64,000 bases of DNA. Source: Spirosoma lacussanchae (lineage in GTDB: Bacteria > Bacteroidota > Bacteroidia > Cytophagales > Spirosomataceae). This document shows positions 1-9,129 of this stretch, piece after piece. The stretch's first letter is position 1, and every line of letters starts with the position of its first letter. Under the pieces are notes generated by a model. That model had not been told where the DNA came from. It ran no database searches and saw only the letters and a program-made list of their open reading frames with translations. The translations under genes were made by a program, and so were the position numbers. Location: contig NZ_SWJG01000001.1 in NCBI RefSeq assembly GCF_005870035.1, positions 186,001 through 250,000 of the forward strand, read 5' to 3'.

Positions 1-656
1 GAATCCGTTGATTGCGGATACCGGAGTGTTTGCCAGGGTATCTGCAATTCAGCCACCCAACCCGAGTCGGTTCGAGTGGTGCGTACCTTCCAGAGGCCGT
101 CCCAGTCGGTGTCGTATAAGACATCATCAAAACTAAGCAGGTCGCGCTGGGTCCCGTAGGCGTTGGTCATGAGCGCCATCGCGTTCCGGCGGTCGTTGAA
201 CCCGTCGAAGGTGATGCCAAAAAAGTCGTGGGCTCTGGACTGAAAATCTCGCTGAAAGTTGGGCGTTCGTAACGATCGCCGACCAGCGGTATCCCGGTTA
301 ACAGCGGCTATGTACAGATACTGGCGGTTGAACAGCACCCGAACTTCGGTATCGAAGGTGGCGGCCCGGCCCTGCTGCGGGTCTACCTGAACAAACCGGC
401 GGAGGGGGTGCGCCCGCTGCCAGTCAGCCTCATCAAGTCGCCCGTCAATCCGTAATCGGCTGCCGACCTCGACGGCCTGTACGCTGCGACGGCGCGTAGG
501 TGGGGCAAAAATAACGGCCTGTCCACCCCGATTGTTGGCATGGGCCTCTTCCCGAACGGTATCCGACTGAGCCGTATTGGCTATATCCGGATTCGTTTGG
601 GCAAGGGTATAAAAAGGTAAAAGGAGAAGGGTATAGCGCCGTAACGAAAGAACCAT
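1..656 (-). CDS. DUF5916-type outer-membrane protein, N-terminal part (cut by window edge)
   Basis: Only the first 218 codons are inside the window; the 3' end lies beyond base 1. The ATG at 656 gives a clean signal peptide (about 19 residues ending TLAQ). From about residue 60 there is a CBM9-like beta-sandwich of the kind that opens DUF5916 proteins: IDGRLDEADWQRA, then TEVRVLFNRQYLYIAAVNRD, then a stretch with DFFGITFDGFNDRRNA and DWDGLWKVRT, ending with GWVAELQIPWQTLRYP. In this family the domain is followed by a large C-terminal beta-barrel-like region, which cannot be seen here. The function of DUF5916 proteins is not established; they are envelope proteins of Bacteroidota and Gemmatimonadota. 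The family assignment is from recognised motifs, not from a search. Confidence 0.8.
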   Translation of the reverse strand, partial: MVLSLRRYTLLLLPFYTLAQTNPDIANTAQSDTVREEAHANNRGGQAVIFAPPTRRRSVQAVEVGSRLRIDGRLDEADWQRAHPLRRFVQVDPQQGRAATFDTEVRVLFNRQYLYIAAVNRDTAGRRSLRTPNFQRDFQSRAHDFFGITFDGFNDRRNAMALMTNAYGTQRDLLSFDDVLYDTDWDGLWKVRTTRTDSGWVAELQIPWQTLRYPQSTD

Positions 657-895
657 AAACGCAGATTAAGCAGGCGCCAAACATAAGATCCTGCGGCCAG
701 GCGTAGGTCAATTTTTCGCCGAACGGTTGCCTGATTGGATGAAAAGCAGGGCCACCTGGCGGATGTCGGCGTTCGGTTTGCTGCTATAGGATGTATCAGG
801 AAAACGGCACTCGCTGGCTAGTCGGCAAAGGCTATAATCGACCGTGTTTAGAACGCTATATCGTTTATCGTTGCGCTGGCAGGTATGTGTCTGGT

Positions 896-1714
896 TTAGT
901 AGTCGCCACCGGCGCCACCTCCACCGAAACTGCCCCCCCCAAAGCCGCCGAAACTACCCCCGCCCCCCCCAAAGCTACCACCGCCCCCCGACGAGCCGCC
1001 CCAGCCCGAGTAGGTTGATGTGGGGAAGAATACCGGTGGTAAGAAACCTCCGCCCCGGTTTCGATTGTTGCCCCCCCCTTTGTTACGTCGCGAAATCAGG
1101 AAGATGATGACGAAAATGATGAAGATCCAGATCAGGATACCGAACCCGTCGGAGTCGTTGCCGGACCGGGGTTCGGCTTTGTACTCACCCTGCGCCCGCC
1201 GAATGATCTCGGTAGTGGCTGCGTCGAGCCCCTGGTAATACTGTTCCTGCTTGAAGGCCGGTACCAGCGTGTTGCTGATGATCCGTTTGGCAATGGCGTC
1301 GGGTATGGCTCCTTCCAGCCCATAGCCGGTAGCAATATAAATTTTTCGGGTCTGGGTAGCCCAGGCCAGCACTAATCCGTTGTTTTTTCCTTTCTGGCCT
1401 ACGCCCCACTTGCGCCCTACCCGAAAGGCAAAGTCGCCAATTGGATACGGTTCGGTAGTCCGAACAATAACGACGGTGATCTGGGTAGAGGTCGAATCAT
1501 TGTAAGCGCGTAGTTTCTGCTCCAGCTGGTCACGTTCAGACCGGCTCAGCGCGCCCACAAAATCATTGACCAGCCGGGGCGGGTTGGGTCGGGCCGGAAT
1601 GACCGAATCGGCGCTGCTGACCTGCGCCCGCAGACTCGGCGCCAGCAGGATAAGCAGTAGCACAACCGACCCTGTTTGGCCAATCAGGCGAATAAGACGG
1701 GTAAGTACGTTCAC
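896..1714 (-). CDS. TPM-domain membrane protein with glycine-rich tail (YgcG-like)
   Basis: I chose the GTG at 1714, 4 bp after the stop of the upstream TPM gene, because it starts directly at a signal peptide (MNVLTRLIRL... ending LRAQ, about residues 1-31). A longer frame from ATG 1771 would overlap the upstream gene by 53 bp and put 19 unrelated residues in front. The TPM domain spans about residues 50-175 (VNDFVGALSRSERDQLEQKL, then GKNNGLVLAWAT and IATGYGLEG). A transmembrane helix follows (about 191-208) and then a tail almost entirely of Gly, Ser and Phe. This is the usual YgcG layout, with TPM on the extracytoplasmic side and a low-complexity tail. Last gene of a lemA-TPM-TPM operon. 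TPM domains are found in photosystem II repair and envelope proteins; the role here is unknown. Confidence 0.85.
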   Translation of the reverse strand: MNVLTRLIRLIGQTGSVVLLLILLAPSLRAQVSSADSVIPARPNPPRLVNDFVGALSRSERDQLEQKLRAYNDSTSTQITVVIVRTTEPYPIGDFAFRVGRKWGVGQKGKNNGLVLAWATQTRKIYIATGYGLEGAIPDAIAKRIISNTLVPAFKQEQYYQGLDAATTEIIRRAQGEYKAEPRSGNDSDGFGILIWIFIIFVIIFLISRRNKGGGNNRNRGGGFLPPVFFPTSTYSGWGGSSGGGGSFGGGGGSFGGFGGGSFGGGGAGGDY

Positions 1715-1718
1715 AGAA

Positions 1719-2156
1719 TTAATGATCAAACGAAATGTCGTCGGCGAGTTCGTTGGTATCCGTTTCGCCATCGTACGGAAAATACTGGTGGAGCTGCCGA
1801 CCTGCCTGGGCTATCCCCTGCCTGAGGCCACCGACATAGTCGCCGACGGCAAAATGGTTACGCAGCAGGTCTTTCGTCTCTTCCCAGAAGCCGGCAGGCA
1901 CAACCGCATTAATGCCTTTATCGCCAATGACGGCGAACTTGCGGTCAGCATGGGCCAGATAAAACAAAACCCCGTTTTGCGCTTTGGTCTGGTGCATACC
2001 CAGCTGGGCAAACACCTCAACGGCCCGCGCTACGGGGTCCGAACCGGCGCAATGTGGCTCAACGTGTACCCGGATTTCACCCGATGTGGCTTTTTCGGCC
2101 TGTTGAATGGCCTCCACAATACGTTGCTGCTCGGCAGGAGAGAAAGGTGCTGTCAT
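1719..2156 (-). CDS. TPM-domain protein, soluble
   Basis: A 145-residue protein made of one TPM domain: FSPAEQQRIVEAIQQAEKATSGEIRVHVEPHC at the N-terminus, then GVLFYLAHADRKFAVIGDKGIN, then a C-terminal helix region with GDYVGGLRQGIAQAGRQL. No signal peptide or membrane helix is visible, so it is probably cytoplasmic, unlike the paralogue directly downstream. It lies 68 bp downstream of lemA and 4 bp upstream of the second TPM gene, all on the same strand, which argues for one operon. LemA with two TPM proteins is a common trio in Bacteroidota; its biochemical function is not known. Confidence 0.85.
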   Translation of the reverse strand: MTAPFSPAEQQRIVEAIQQAEKATSGEIRVHVEPHCAGSDPVARAVEVFAQLGMHQTKAQNGVLFYLAHADRKFAVIGDKGINAVVPAGFWEETKDLLRNHFAVGDYVGGLRQGIAQAGRQLHQYFPYDGETDTNELADDISFDH

Positions 2157-2224
2157 GATTCAGAGCGGGGTAATGCATACAGCAGACCGAATCTCTGTCT
2201 GCCGTATGCATTGATCACTGTACG

Positions 2225-2806
2225 TTAAAACTGTACGGTCGGAGCACTCTGGGCGGCCTGCGAGGCTTCGAAGAGGCCTTTGCGCTGGAATCCGAAAACG
2301 CCCGCGAAGATATTGTTCGGGAATGACCGAACCGACTGGTTGTAGCTGGTGGCTACCCCGTTGAAGTCATTACGGGCCACGGTGATCCGGTTCTCAGTGC
2401 CTTCCAGCTGTGCCTGCAATTCCGAGAAATTCTGCGTGGCTTTCAGCTGCGGGTAGCTCTCGGCCACCGCCAGCAGGCGAGACAGCGAACCGCTCAGCTG
2501 ATCCTGGGCGGCCTGAAACTTCTGAATATTTTCGGGTGTGAGCTGGTCGGCATTGAGGTTGATACCCGTTGCGTTGGCACGAGCCTGGATTACAGCCGAC
2601 AAGGTGCTTTTCTCAAAATTAGCCGCTCCCTGCACTGTCCGAACCAGGTTCGGAATCAGGTCGGCCCGGCGCTGGTACTGGGTCTGCACATTGGCCCAGG
2701 CGTTTTCTACCTGTGTATCTTTTGTCACCAGGCCGTTGTACGAACTGCAGCCGTATACGCCCAGAATAAGCAAAACAGCAACGACGATAATGGTTGTTCT
2801 TGACAT
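2225..2806 (-). CDS. lemA: LemA family protein
   Basis: A 193-residue protein with an N-terminal hydrophobic helix (about residues 4-18) ending in VYGCSSYN. Cys20 sits in a lipobox-like setting, so it may be a lipoprotein rather than a simple signal-anchored protein. The LemA core follows at once: VTKDTQVENAWANVQTQYQ, RRADLIPNLVRTVQG, and later LKATQNFSELQAQLEGTENRI and NDFNGVATSYNQ, which are family hallmarks. Length is normal for the family. LemA forms a helical bundle outside the membrane; its role is uncertain. It heads the operon with the two TPM genes downstream and follows the photolyase gene by 74 bp on the same strand. Confidence 0.92.
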   Translation of the reverse strand: MSRTTIIVVAVLLILGVYGCSSYNGLVTKDTQVENAWANVQTQYQRRADLIPNLVRTVQGAANFEKSTLSAVIQARANATGINLNADQLTPENIQKFQAAQDQLSGSLSRLLAVAESYPQLKATQNFSELQAQLEGTENRITVARNDFNGVATSYNQSVRSFPNNIFAGVFGFQRKGLFEASQAAQSAPTVQF

Positions 2807-2880
2807 AATTGTGGTACCGAAAAGGTGTTTATCGGATTCAAAACTGCTTAAAACTATGGATTTGTTTTTACTTTTTTTGG

Positions 2881-4362
2881 TTACCGGTTTTTTTCAGCCG
2901 TGAGCCACTTGTTTGGATTGATAATCGGCATGGGGTAGTTTTCGCCCAGCGCTACGCCGTACTCGTTCAGTTCCTGCTGGGGGATGTTCGAGACCATGTG
3001 TACCTGATGAGAAGGTACGCTGGCCAGCTCCGGCAGCCAGTGTTTGACGAACCGGCCTTCCTCGTCGTAACGCATGGCCTGGCTGTAAATGTTAAAGTAC
3101 CGGTCTTCGCGCGGGTCGTTGCCCACCCCGGCTACGTAGTTCCAGTTACCCCAGTTGCTGCAGGGATCATAGTCGACCAGCAGGCTTTCGAAATAGGCGG
3201 CCCCCCAGGTCCAGTCGATGCCCAGATCCCGGACCAGAAAACTGCCTACATTCTGACGGCCCCGGTTAGACATAAACCCGGTCATGTTCAGCTCCCGCAT
3301 ATTGGCATCGATAAACGGAATGCCTGTTTCGCCCGCTGCCCACCGTAAAAACAGGTCCCGGTCGCGACGCCATTTTTTGCCGAGCTGATGGCGGATACCG
3401 CTGGGTTTGAAGAGCCGGGTGCCGTAACGCAGTGCCACAAACCGGAAAAAATCGCGCCAGAGCAGCTCGAAGATCAGCCAGTAGGTCGAGTCGTTTTTGA
3501 CCCGGTCCTGCTCGTACCGCTTCACTTCTTCGTACACAAACCGGGGCGACAGACAACCCATCGACAACCAGGCCGAAAACTTGCTCGAATACGCTTCGCC
3601 GAGCATGCCGTTGCGGGTGTCTTTGTAGGTCCTGAGCAGGTCGCGATCCCATAGGTAGTGCTGAAGCCGGCTGAGTGCCATAGTCTCGCCCCCTTTGAAG
3701 CGTATGGCGGCCTGCGCGCTGGGCGAAAATTCGGACGGGAACCCAAACGTGGCGATAGTAGGTAGCGGTTCAGGCGCAATAGCCGAGCCGGTTCCGTCGG
3801 TAGCGAGCCGGACACGATCCGGTGCCGGAATTGCCTCACGCACCGGCGCATATTTCTCAATCCGGTTCCGAAACTGGGTGAACACATCGGGCAGTCTGGA
3901 AATTTCGAACGGCAGATCCCGGACGTGATAAAGCGTCGACTGCCAGAACAGATCCAGGTTGATATTGAGCGGCTTGAGCCGTTTGCTGAGATCTGATTCT
4001 ACATCTGTTTCTTCCTGGGTTACTTCTTTGCTGGCGTAGATGGCAACGGCTTCGATATCTTCGGCCAGTTCGGCCAGGATAAGCGCCGGATTGCCGATAC
4101 GAACAATCAGGTCGGCGCCCTTAGCCCGTAGCGACTGGCGCAGGTCCGCTACCGACTCAATTAGAAAACTGGTTCGGTACAGGCCGGTTTTGCGAAAGTT
4201 GAGGGGTGTGTCGGGGCGCCGGGCGCTGTCTAATTCGGTAAACCAGCGCGGGTCGAATACAAAAACGGGAAGCACTTCGTCGGCGTCGGCCAGCGCGCGG
4301 GAAAATCCCTCGTTGTCGTGTAGCCGCAGATCATTTCGGAACCAGTATACAATGCGTTTCAT
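2881..4362 (-). CDS. Cryptochrome DASH / photolyase family protein
   Basis: FAD-dependent photolyase/cryptochrome. I set the start at the ATG at 4362 (MKRIVYWFRNDLRLHDNEGF), which is where family members begin; a longer frame from 4434 adds 24 non-homologous residues. The result is 493 residues. The N-terminal Rossmann-like antenna domain is about residues 1-165. The helical FAD domain carries WLSMGCLSPRFVYEEV, FELLWRDFFRFVALRYG, and near the C-terminus RQNVGSFLVRDLGIDWTWGA, DYDPCSNWGNWNYVAGVGND and RYFNIYSQAMRYD. The last two blocks are typical of the DASH subfamily rather than CPD class I photolyases. DASH proteins repair cyclobutane dimers mainly in single-stranded DNA. The gene stands in a leftward run but shows no functional link with its neighbours. 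Confidence 0.92.
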   Translation of the reverse strand: MKRIVYWFRNDLRLHDNEGFSRALADADEVLPVFVFDPRWFTELDSARRPDTPLNFRKTGLYRTSFLIESVADLRQSLRAKGADLIVRIGNPALILAELAEDIEAVAIYASKEVTQEETDVESDLSKRLKPLNINLDLFWQSTLYHVRDLPFEISRLPDVFTQFRNRIEKYAPVREAIPAPDRVRLATDGTGSAIAPEPLPTIATFGFPSEFSPSAQAAIRFKGGETMALSRLQHYLWDRDLLRTYKDTRNGMLGEAYSSKFSAWLSMGCLSPRFVYEEVKRYEQDRVKNDSTYWLIFELLWRDFFRFVALRYGTRLFKPSGIRHQLGKKWRRDRDLFLRWAAGETGIPFIDANMRELNMTGFMSNRGRQNVGSFLVRDLGIDWTWGAAYFESLLVDYDPCSNWGNWNYVAGVGNDPREDRYFNIYSQAMRYDEEGRFVKHWLPELASVPSHQVHMVSNIPQQELNEYGVALGENYPMPIINPNKWLTAEKNR

Positions 4363-4464
4363 CTGTAAACAGCTGAGTAAGGAGCGGGTTGACCCTGGCC
4401 ATCGTTTTCGGAAAAACCAACGGCCTGGCGGCAATCACTCCTTACTGATAACTGACAGCAGACA

Positions 4465-5271
4465 TCACTGTTCGTTTAGGGCCCAGTTATAATCCAGAAA
4501 AGAAATATCGGTGTCCTTGTTGATTTTGGTTTTCGAATACCGATTTACCCAGTATTCGATGGACTTGTTGTCTTCTTTCCAGTCACCTTTGTACCAGTCG
4601 AAATACTTCGACAAGCTGGCTTTCTGCGGGCTGATCGCATTCTTTGCCGGGTTGTTCAGGAAATCGCTACCCTGGTCGTCGAGCTGGGCATCCAGCTTGG
4701 CGCCTGTGTAGGCTTCGTTACGGAGACGGGGACAGGAGCGAGCCGCACAAACCAGTGCAAAGTGAATCCGCTGGTCGTTGAACTTCTTACGGAGGGTTCC
4801 GTGCTCAATGTTGTCGAGGCTGATCTTTTCTGACCCGATCGGAATAAACTTGATGGCCCAGGGGGTGGTCACGAACGGAATCTTGATTTTGCTGCCGATG
4901 TCCTTGATACTTTTAACCGGGTAATGGTTCAGAATCAGCTTGATGGTGTAGGCGTTATAAGCGTTAATCCAGTAAGCGATCTGGGCGTCCTGACTCCATT
5001 TATCGGTTGGCGGGTTTTTCGAAAGCAGGTCGAGGTACTTATCCAGTTCTTTCTCATCGCTCCTGAAGCCTTTGTAGTTGACCAGCCCCTTTTCATTGAT
5101 GTGTTTTTTGGCCAGCCGGTCGTAGATGCTGTGATCAACGGGGTCGGCCGCCAGCGTCATGACCGGGGCTGCCGGTGTGGTGACCGATCCTGGCTCGGTG
5201 AAGGCCACCAGGCTGGTTAGAGCAAAGCCTGTCAGAGTTACCAATATTCCTTTTTGTGTGTAGCGTTTCAT
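4465..5271 (-). CDS. DUF547 domain protein, secreted
   Basis: 268 residues from the ATG at 5271 (MKRYTQKGILVTLTGFALTS); a longer frame from 5307 only adds 12 residues before this positively charged signal sequence. The mature protein holds a DUF547 domain: YWINAYNAYTIKLILNHYPV, then WAIKFIPIGSEKISLDNIEH, then the cysteine block HFALVCAARSCPRLRNEAYTG and LDDQGSDFLNN. Two conserved Cys lie in that block. DUF547 proteins are widespread secreted proteins of unknown function. It lies about 100 bp upstream of the photolyase gene on the same strand. Confidence 0.9.
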   Translation of the reverse strand: MKRYTQKGILVTLTGFALTSLVAFTEPGSVTTPAAPVMTLAADPVDHSIYDRLAKKHINEKGLVNYKGFRSDEKELDKYLDLLSKNPPTDKWSQDAQIAYWINAYNAYTIKLILNHYPVKSIKDIGSKIKIPFVTTPWAIKFIPIGSEKISLDNIEHGTLRKKFNDQRIHFALVCAARSCPRLRNEAYTGAKLDAQLDDQGSDFLNNPAKNAISPQKASLSKYFDWYKGDWKEDNKSIEYWVNRYSKTKINKDTDISFLDYNWALNEQ

Positions 5272-5373
5272 GCGTATCGGCATTTGTTTAGAGATACATA
5301 CGCCCACAAGCCGAAAAAGGTTTAGTCGGGAGTCTGCTCAGCCCGGCCCCGAGGGAGTGCTGGCCCCCGTACC

Positions 5374-6033
5374 TCATACTAGACTATTCTTGAACGCGTA
5401 GGCTACCATGCCGGCTGTGTTTTTGGTGCCTGTTTTCTCCAGAATGCGCAGGCGATGGCCTTCTACCGTGCGCGGACTGAGAAAGATCTTTTCGCTGATC
5501 TCGTTCGTTGACAGGCCTTCGCAGATCAGGGTTAGCACTTCTTTCTCCCGCTCCGAAAGTAGTATTTTACTGTTATAGAAGGGATTAGCGGGTTTCGATA
5601 CGGTTGTTTTATTGGTCATTTTCCGCAGCATAGCCTTCGATACGAATTCGTTCAGATAAACGCCTTCGTCCATCACCTTGCGAATGGCTTTTTCAACCTC
5701 GTCGGCCTCGGCATCTTTGAGCAGGTAGCCGCTCACCCCTTTTTCGAGCAGGTGCAGTACCATCCGGTCTTCGTCGTGCATGGTTAGAACAACGATTTTA
5801 ACCAGGGGCCAGTGTTCGCGGAGATAGTCGGCCGTAGCAGTGCCGTCCATAACCGGCATTTGCAGGTCAAGCAGTACGACGTCGGGCATTTTTCGGGGAA
5901 CGCGTTCGATCAGTTCCTGTCCGTTGCCTGCTTCCAGGATCAGCTCGAAGTCGTGAACCTGACCAAGAATGGTGGCCATGCCCACACGAAACAGCGTATG
6001 GTCGTCGCAGAGGGCCAGTTTTATTTTTCTCAT
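5374..6033 (-). CDS. NarL/FixJ-type response regulator
   Basis: 219 residues with a complete receiver domain: acidic pair Asp10-Asp11, phosphoacceptor Asp56 in VVLLDLQMPVMDG, Thr84 and Lys106 in GYLLKD. The C-terminal LuxR-type helix-turn-helix (about residues 158-219) contains LSEREKEVLTLICEGLSTNEISE and LSPRTVEGHRLRI. It lies 63 bp downstream of the histidine kinase gene on the same strand, so the two form a cognate pair. All active-site residues are present, in contrast with the degenerate receiver encoded at 13574-14269. Targets cannot be read from the sequence. Confidence 0.93.
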   Translation of the reverse strand: MRKIKLALCDDHTLFRVGMATILGQVHDFELILEAGNGQELIERVPRKMPDVVLLDLQMPVMDGTATADYLREHWPLVKIVVLTMHDEDRMVLHLLEKGVSGYLLKDAEADEVEKAIRKVMDEGVYLNEFVSKAMLRKMTNKTTVSKPANPFYNSKILLSEREKEVLTLICEGLSTNEISEKIFLSPRTVEGHRLRILEKTGTKNTAGMVAYAFKNSLV

Positions 6034-6096
6034 AGGAGGAAGCCAGTAAAATTGAGTCGATAGTTAGTCGTTTTGGCGGTGCTGTGGGGGAACAAA

Positions 6097-6927
6097 TTAA
6101 CGCATAAAACCAACAGTTTCTGCGTCTTCGAGCCTGACCTGTACGTGAATCTGTGAGCCCCGGCCGGGTGCCACATCGAAGGTGACATGACCATCGACCA
6201 CACTCAGTCGGCTTTCGATATTGCGCAGGCCGAGCCCGGCGCGTTTGTCTTCCATAATGGCGTCGAAATCGAAGCCGACGCCGTCGTCGATCACCGACAG
6301 GCGAACCTCGCCCGCCGAGTTGTTCATGTGCAGGCAGTACAGCTGAATATCGATCTGGGTAGCCCGGGCGTGCCGAATGGCGTTGTTGAGTAACTCCTGC
6401 GCAATGCGGTAGAGCGTCAAACTCAGCGGGGACGATAGCTGCTGCAGATCATCGGGGCAGTCGAGCCGAACCAGAATATCGCCTTCTGAAGCGCGTTCGG
6501 CCAGTTCTTCGAGGGCGGGCAGCAGACCAAACCGGTCGAGGGTAGTAGGCACCAGATCACGGCTGATGCGCCTGACGTTGCTCATGGTCTCGTCGATCAT
6601 GGCCCGGGTTTTCTGGACCTGGAGGGCTGTTCGCATATTCAGCGTATCGCCGTTCAGTTGCCGCTCTACCTGGTTGAGACTCATTTTGGTGACCGACAGC
6701 ATGGTACCAATGCCATCATGGAGGTCGGCGGCCAGGCGTTTTCGTTCGGCTTCCTGACCACGGAAGGTCGCAGCCATAAGCTCACGCCGATGCTGTTCCT
6801 GTAGCTCCTTGAGTGCCAGTTGCTGCTTTGCCTGTTTTTGCTGGTAGTAGGCCACGAAAATGATGATGAACACGGCCATCATCAAGAGTACGGCCGTTCC
6901 GACCGCAATAACAAAACCGGAGTCCAT
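6097..6927 (-). CDS. Sensor histidine kinase, HisKA_3 type (NarX/DegS-like)
   Basis: 276 residues. One transmembrane helix (about 6-27) is followed by a short coiled coil and the dimerisation/phosphoacceptor helix with ERKRLAADLHDGIGTMLS, where His70 is the phosphorylated residue. The HATPase_c part shows RIAQELLNNAIRHA (N box), LSVIDDGVGFDFD (G1) and GLGLRNIESRL (G2). There is almost no extracytoplasmic loop, so the input signal is probably sensed in the membrane or inside the cell, or comes from a partner protein. First gene of the pair with the response regulator at 5374-6033. Confidence 0.92.
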   Translation of the reverse strand: MDSGFVIAVGTAVLLMMAVFIIIFVAYYQQKQAKQQLALKELQEQHRRELMAATFRGQEAERKRLAADLHDGIGTMLSVTKMSLNQVERQLNGDTLNMRTALQVQKTRAMIDETMSNVRRISRDLVPTTLDRFGLLPALEELAERASEGDILVRLDCPDDLQQLSSPLSLTLYRIAQELLNNAIRHARATQIDIQLYCLHMNNSAGEVRLSVIDDGVGFDFDAIMEDKRAGLGLRNIESRLSVVDGHVTFDVAPGRGSQIHVQVRLEDAETVGFMR

Positions 6928-7066
6928 CGGCGCTATTCATCCATTCGGCCGTAGCCAATTGCTGTAAATATGATGAATCGCAGGTCTAATGTCAACCCGG
7001 GAAACTACCCGTTTGAGGAAGTGGTAAAATGAGTTGACAACCCATCTGTTTCCAGCCCACTTTCTC

Positions 7067-7074
7067 TACCTTTG
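7067..7074 (+). promoter_or_regulatory. Bacteroidota-type -7 element for purF
   Basis: TACCTTTG matches the TAnnTTTG -7 consensus of Bacteroidota sigma factors and lies 86 bp before the purF ATG. The nearest TTG (7034-7036) is 30 bp upstream, farther than the usual 17-23 bp, so the -33 element is unclear. Confidence 0.5.
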
Positions 7075-7159
7075 CTTATACCGATGCCGAACCCTTTTTA
7101 GAAGAGGGTCGTTACTTCGTTATTCACCAAAACACTCTTCGCTTCAGCGACAACCCCTC

Positions 7160-9052
7160 ATGAGCGACGCCATCAAACATGAGTGCGGCATTGCCCTAAT
7201 CCGGCTCCGCAAACCGTACCAGTATTATATTGATAAGTACGGAACGGCTCTTTATGCAGCCAACAAGCTCTACCTGCTCATGGAAAAGCAGGTAAACCGG
7301 GGCCAGGACGGAGCCGGCATTGCCAACATCAAACTCGACGTACCACCGGGCCATCGGTACATCAGCCGCTACCGCTCCGTTGATCAGCGGCCGGTGACCG
7401 ACATCTTTGAGAAGGTCAACAAGAAGTTCCGGAAGGCCATCAAAGGTAATCGGGACAAGGCCAAAGACGCGCAGTGGCTCCAGGAGAACGTGGCGTTTAC
7501 GGGCGAAGTCTGGATGGGCCATCTCCGCTACGGCACCCATGGCGCCAACGAGATCGAAAACTGCCACCCTATGCTCCGGCAGAGCAACTGGCGAAGCCGG
7601 AACCTGGTGATGGCCGGCAACTTCAACATGACCAACGTAGACAGCCTGTTCAACAAACTGGTTTCGCTTGGTCAGCACCCCAAAGAAAAGGTCGATACCG
7701 TAACGGTGATGGAAAAAATCGGCCATTTTCTCGATGAAGAAAACCAGCGCGTCTTCGACCGGTTCAAGGGTATCTACGAAAACCCCGACCTGTCAGACAT
7801 TATCGAGGATAATCTCGATCTGCAACGGGTTCTGCACCGGTCGTGCCGCGATTTCGACGGTGGCTATGCCATGGTTGGTATGACGGGCTACGGGGCCTCG
7901 TTCGTAGCGCGCGACCCGGCGGGTATCCGCCCGGCCTATTACTATGCCGACGATGAAGTGGTGGTGGTAGCCTCGGAGAAACCGGCTATCAAAACGGCAT
8001 TCAACGTAGAATACAGCGAAATCAAAGAAGTACAGCCCGGCCATGCGCTCATTGTTGACAAGTATGGTGAGTACGGCGAGTACGAGTTCATCCAGCCGGT
8101 CGAAAAACGGTCGTGCAGCTTCGAGCGGATTTACTTCTCGCGGGCTACCGATCCCGATATTTATAACGAGCGTAAGATGCTCGGCAAATTGCTGGTTCCG
8201 CAGATTCTGAAAGAGATTGATTACGATCTCGAAAATACGGTCTTCTCTTACATTCCGAACACGGCCGAAACCGCGTTCTTCGGTATGGTAGAAGGGCTCG
8301 AAGAATATCTCTATAAACAGCGGAAAAAAGCCATCATGGAGGGTATCCTGTTCGAGCAGGAGCTCGACCGGGTGCTGTCCTTCCGGCCGCGGGTAGAGAA
8401 GCTGGTTTCCAAAGATGTGAAGCTACGCACCTTCATTACCGACGATAGCCAGCGTGACGATATGGTGTCGCATGTATATGACACAACGTTTGAAGTTATC
8501 CGGAAGGGTAAAGACAACGTGGTTGTGGTCGATGACTCCATCGTACGGGGAACTACGCTCGAGAAAAGCATCCTGAAGATGCTCGACCGGTTGGGTCCTA
8601 AAAAAATCATCATTGTCTCGTCCGCTCCGCAAATCCGTTTTCCTGACTGCTACGGCATCGATATGTCAAAGTTCAAAGAATTTGTTGGTTTCCGGGCTGC
8701 GCTCGATTTGCTGCGTGAGCGGAATCAGGAAGACATCATCGAAGAAGTCTATGCCCAGTGCGTAGCGGCTATCGAGTCGGGTAATGCTACCAAAGATAAC
8801 TACGTGAAAGCGTTGTTTGACCCGTTCACGCACGATGAACTGTCGCAGCAGGTGGCCCGGATCGTTACGCCATCCGATCTCAAAGCGCAGGTGGCCGTGG
8901 TGTACCAAACGGTTGAGAACCTGCACCGCGCCTGCCCTAACCACTCGGGCGACTGGTACTTTACGGGCAACTACCCAACGCCGGGTGGTAATAACGTAGT
9001 TAACAAAGCGTTCGTCAACTTTATGGAAGGTAAGCTCGTTCGGGCCTACTAA
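7160..9052 (+). CDS. purF: Amidophosphoribosyltransferase (glutamine PRPP amidotransferase), long Bacteroidota form
   Basis: Catalyses the first committed step of purine synthesis, PRPP plus glutamine to phosphoribosylamine. I start at the ATG at 7160 (MSDAIKHECGIALIRL), the family N-terminus; a longer frame from 7034 adds 42 residues without homology. Cys9 would be the glutaminase nucleophile after removal of a short propeptide. The Ntn-type glutaminase domain (about 9-300) contains WMGHLRYGTHG and FDGGYAMVGMTGYG. The phosphoribosyltransferase domain has the PRPP loop VVVVDDSIVRGTT near residue 454-466. At 630 residues it is longer than the roughly 500-residue E. coli enzyme, as usual for this long form, with an extra C-terminal region. 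Monocistronic, closed by the strong hairpin at 9072-9118. Confidence 0.93.
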   Translation: MSDAIKHECGIALIRLRKPYQYYIDKYGTALYAANKLYLLMEKQVNRGQDGAGIANIKLDVPPGHRYISRYRSVDQRPVTDIFEKVNKKFRKAIKGNRDKAKDAQWLQENVAFTGEVWMGHLRYGTHGANEIENCHPMLRQSNWRSRNLVMAGNFNMTNVDSLFNKLVSLGQHPKEKVDTVTVMEKIGHFLDEENQRVFDRFKGIYENPDLSDIIEDNLDLQRVLHRSCRDFDGGYAMVGMTGYGASFVARDPAGIRPAYYYADDEVVVVASEKPAIKTAFNVEYSEIKEVQPGHALIVDKYGEYGEYEFIQPVEKRSCSFERIYFSRATDPDIYNERKMLGKLLVPQILKEIDYDLENTVFSYIPNTAETAFFGMVEGLEEYLYKQRKKAIMEGILFEQELDRVLSFRPRVEKLVSKDVKLRTFITDDSQRDDMVSHVYDTTFEVIRKGKDNVVVVDDSIVRGTTLEKSILKMLDRLGPKKIIIVSSAPQIRFPDCYGIDMSKFKEFVGFRAALDLLRERNQEDIIEEVYAQCVAAIESGNATKDNYVKALFDPFTHDELSQQVARIVTPSDLKAQVAVVYQTVENLHRACPNHSGDWYFTGNYPTPGGNNVVNKAFVNFMEGKLVRAY

Positions 9053-9071
9053 GCCACCCTGTATAGATAAC

Positions 9072-9118
9072 GAGTCGGCCCCCGGGCGTACAGAACCTGT
9101 ACGCCCGGGGGCCGACTC
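9072..9118. terminator. Strong inverted repeat between convergent genes
   Basis: Perfect 22-bp stem (9072-9093 against 9097-9118) with a 3-nt loop, very GC-rich. It lies between the 3' ends of purF (+) and the haloperoxidase gene (-), so it probably stops transcription from both sides. There is no long T tract on either side. Confidence 0.8.
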
Positions 9119-9129
9119 ATGTCTTGTAT

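Noticed and set aside
891-1020. Proline-rich plus-strand ORFs near 900-1020
   Set aside because: They are the reverse complement of the Gly-rich tail of the TPM protein.
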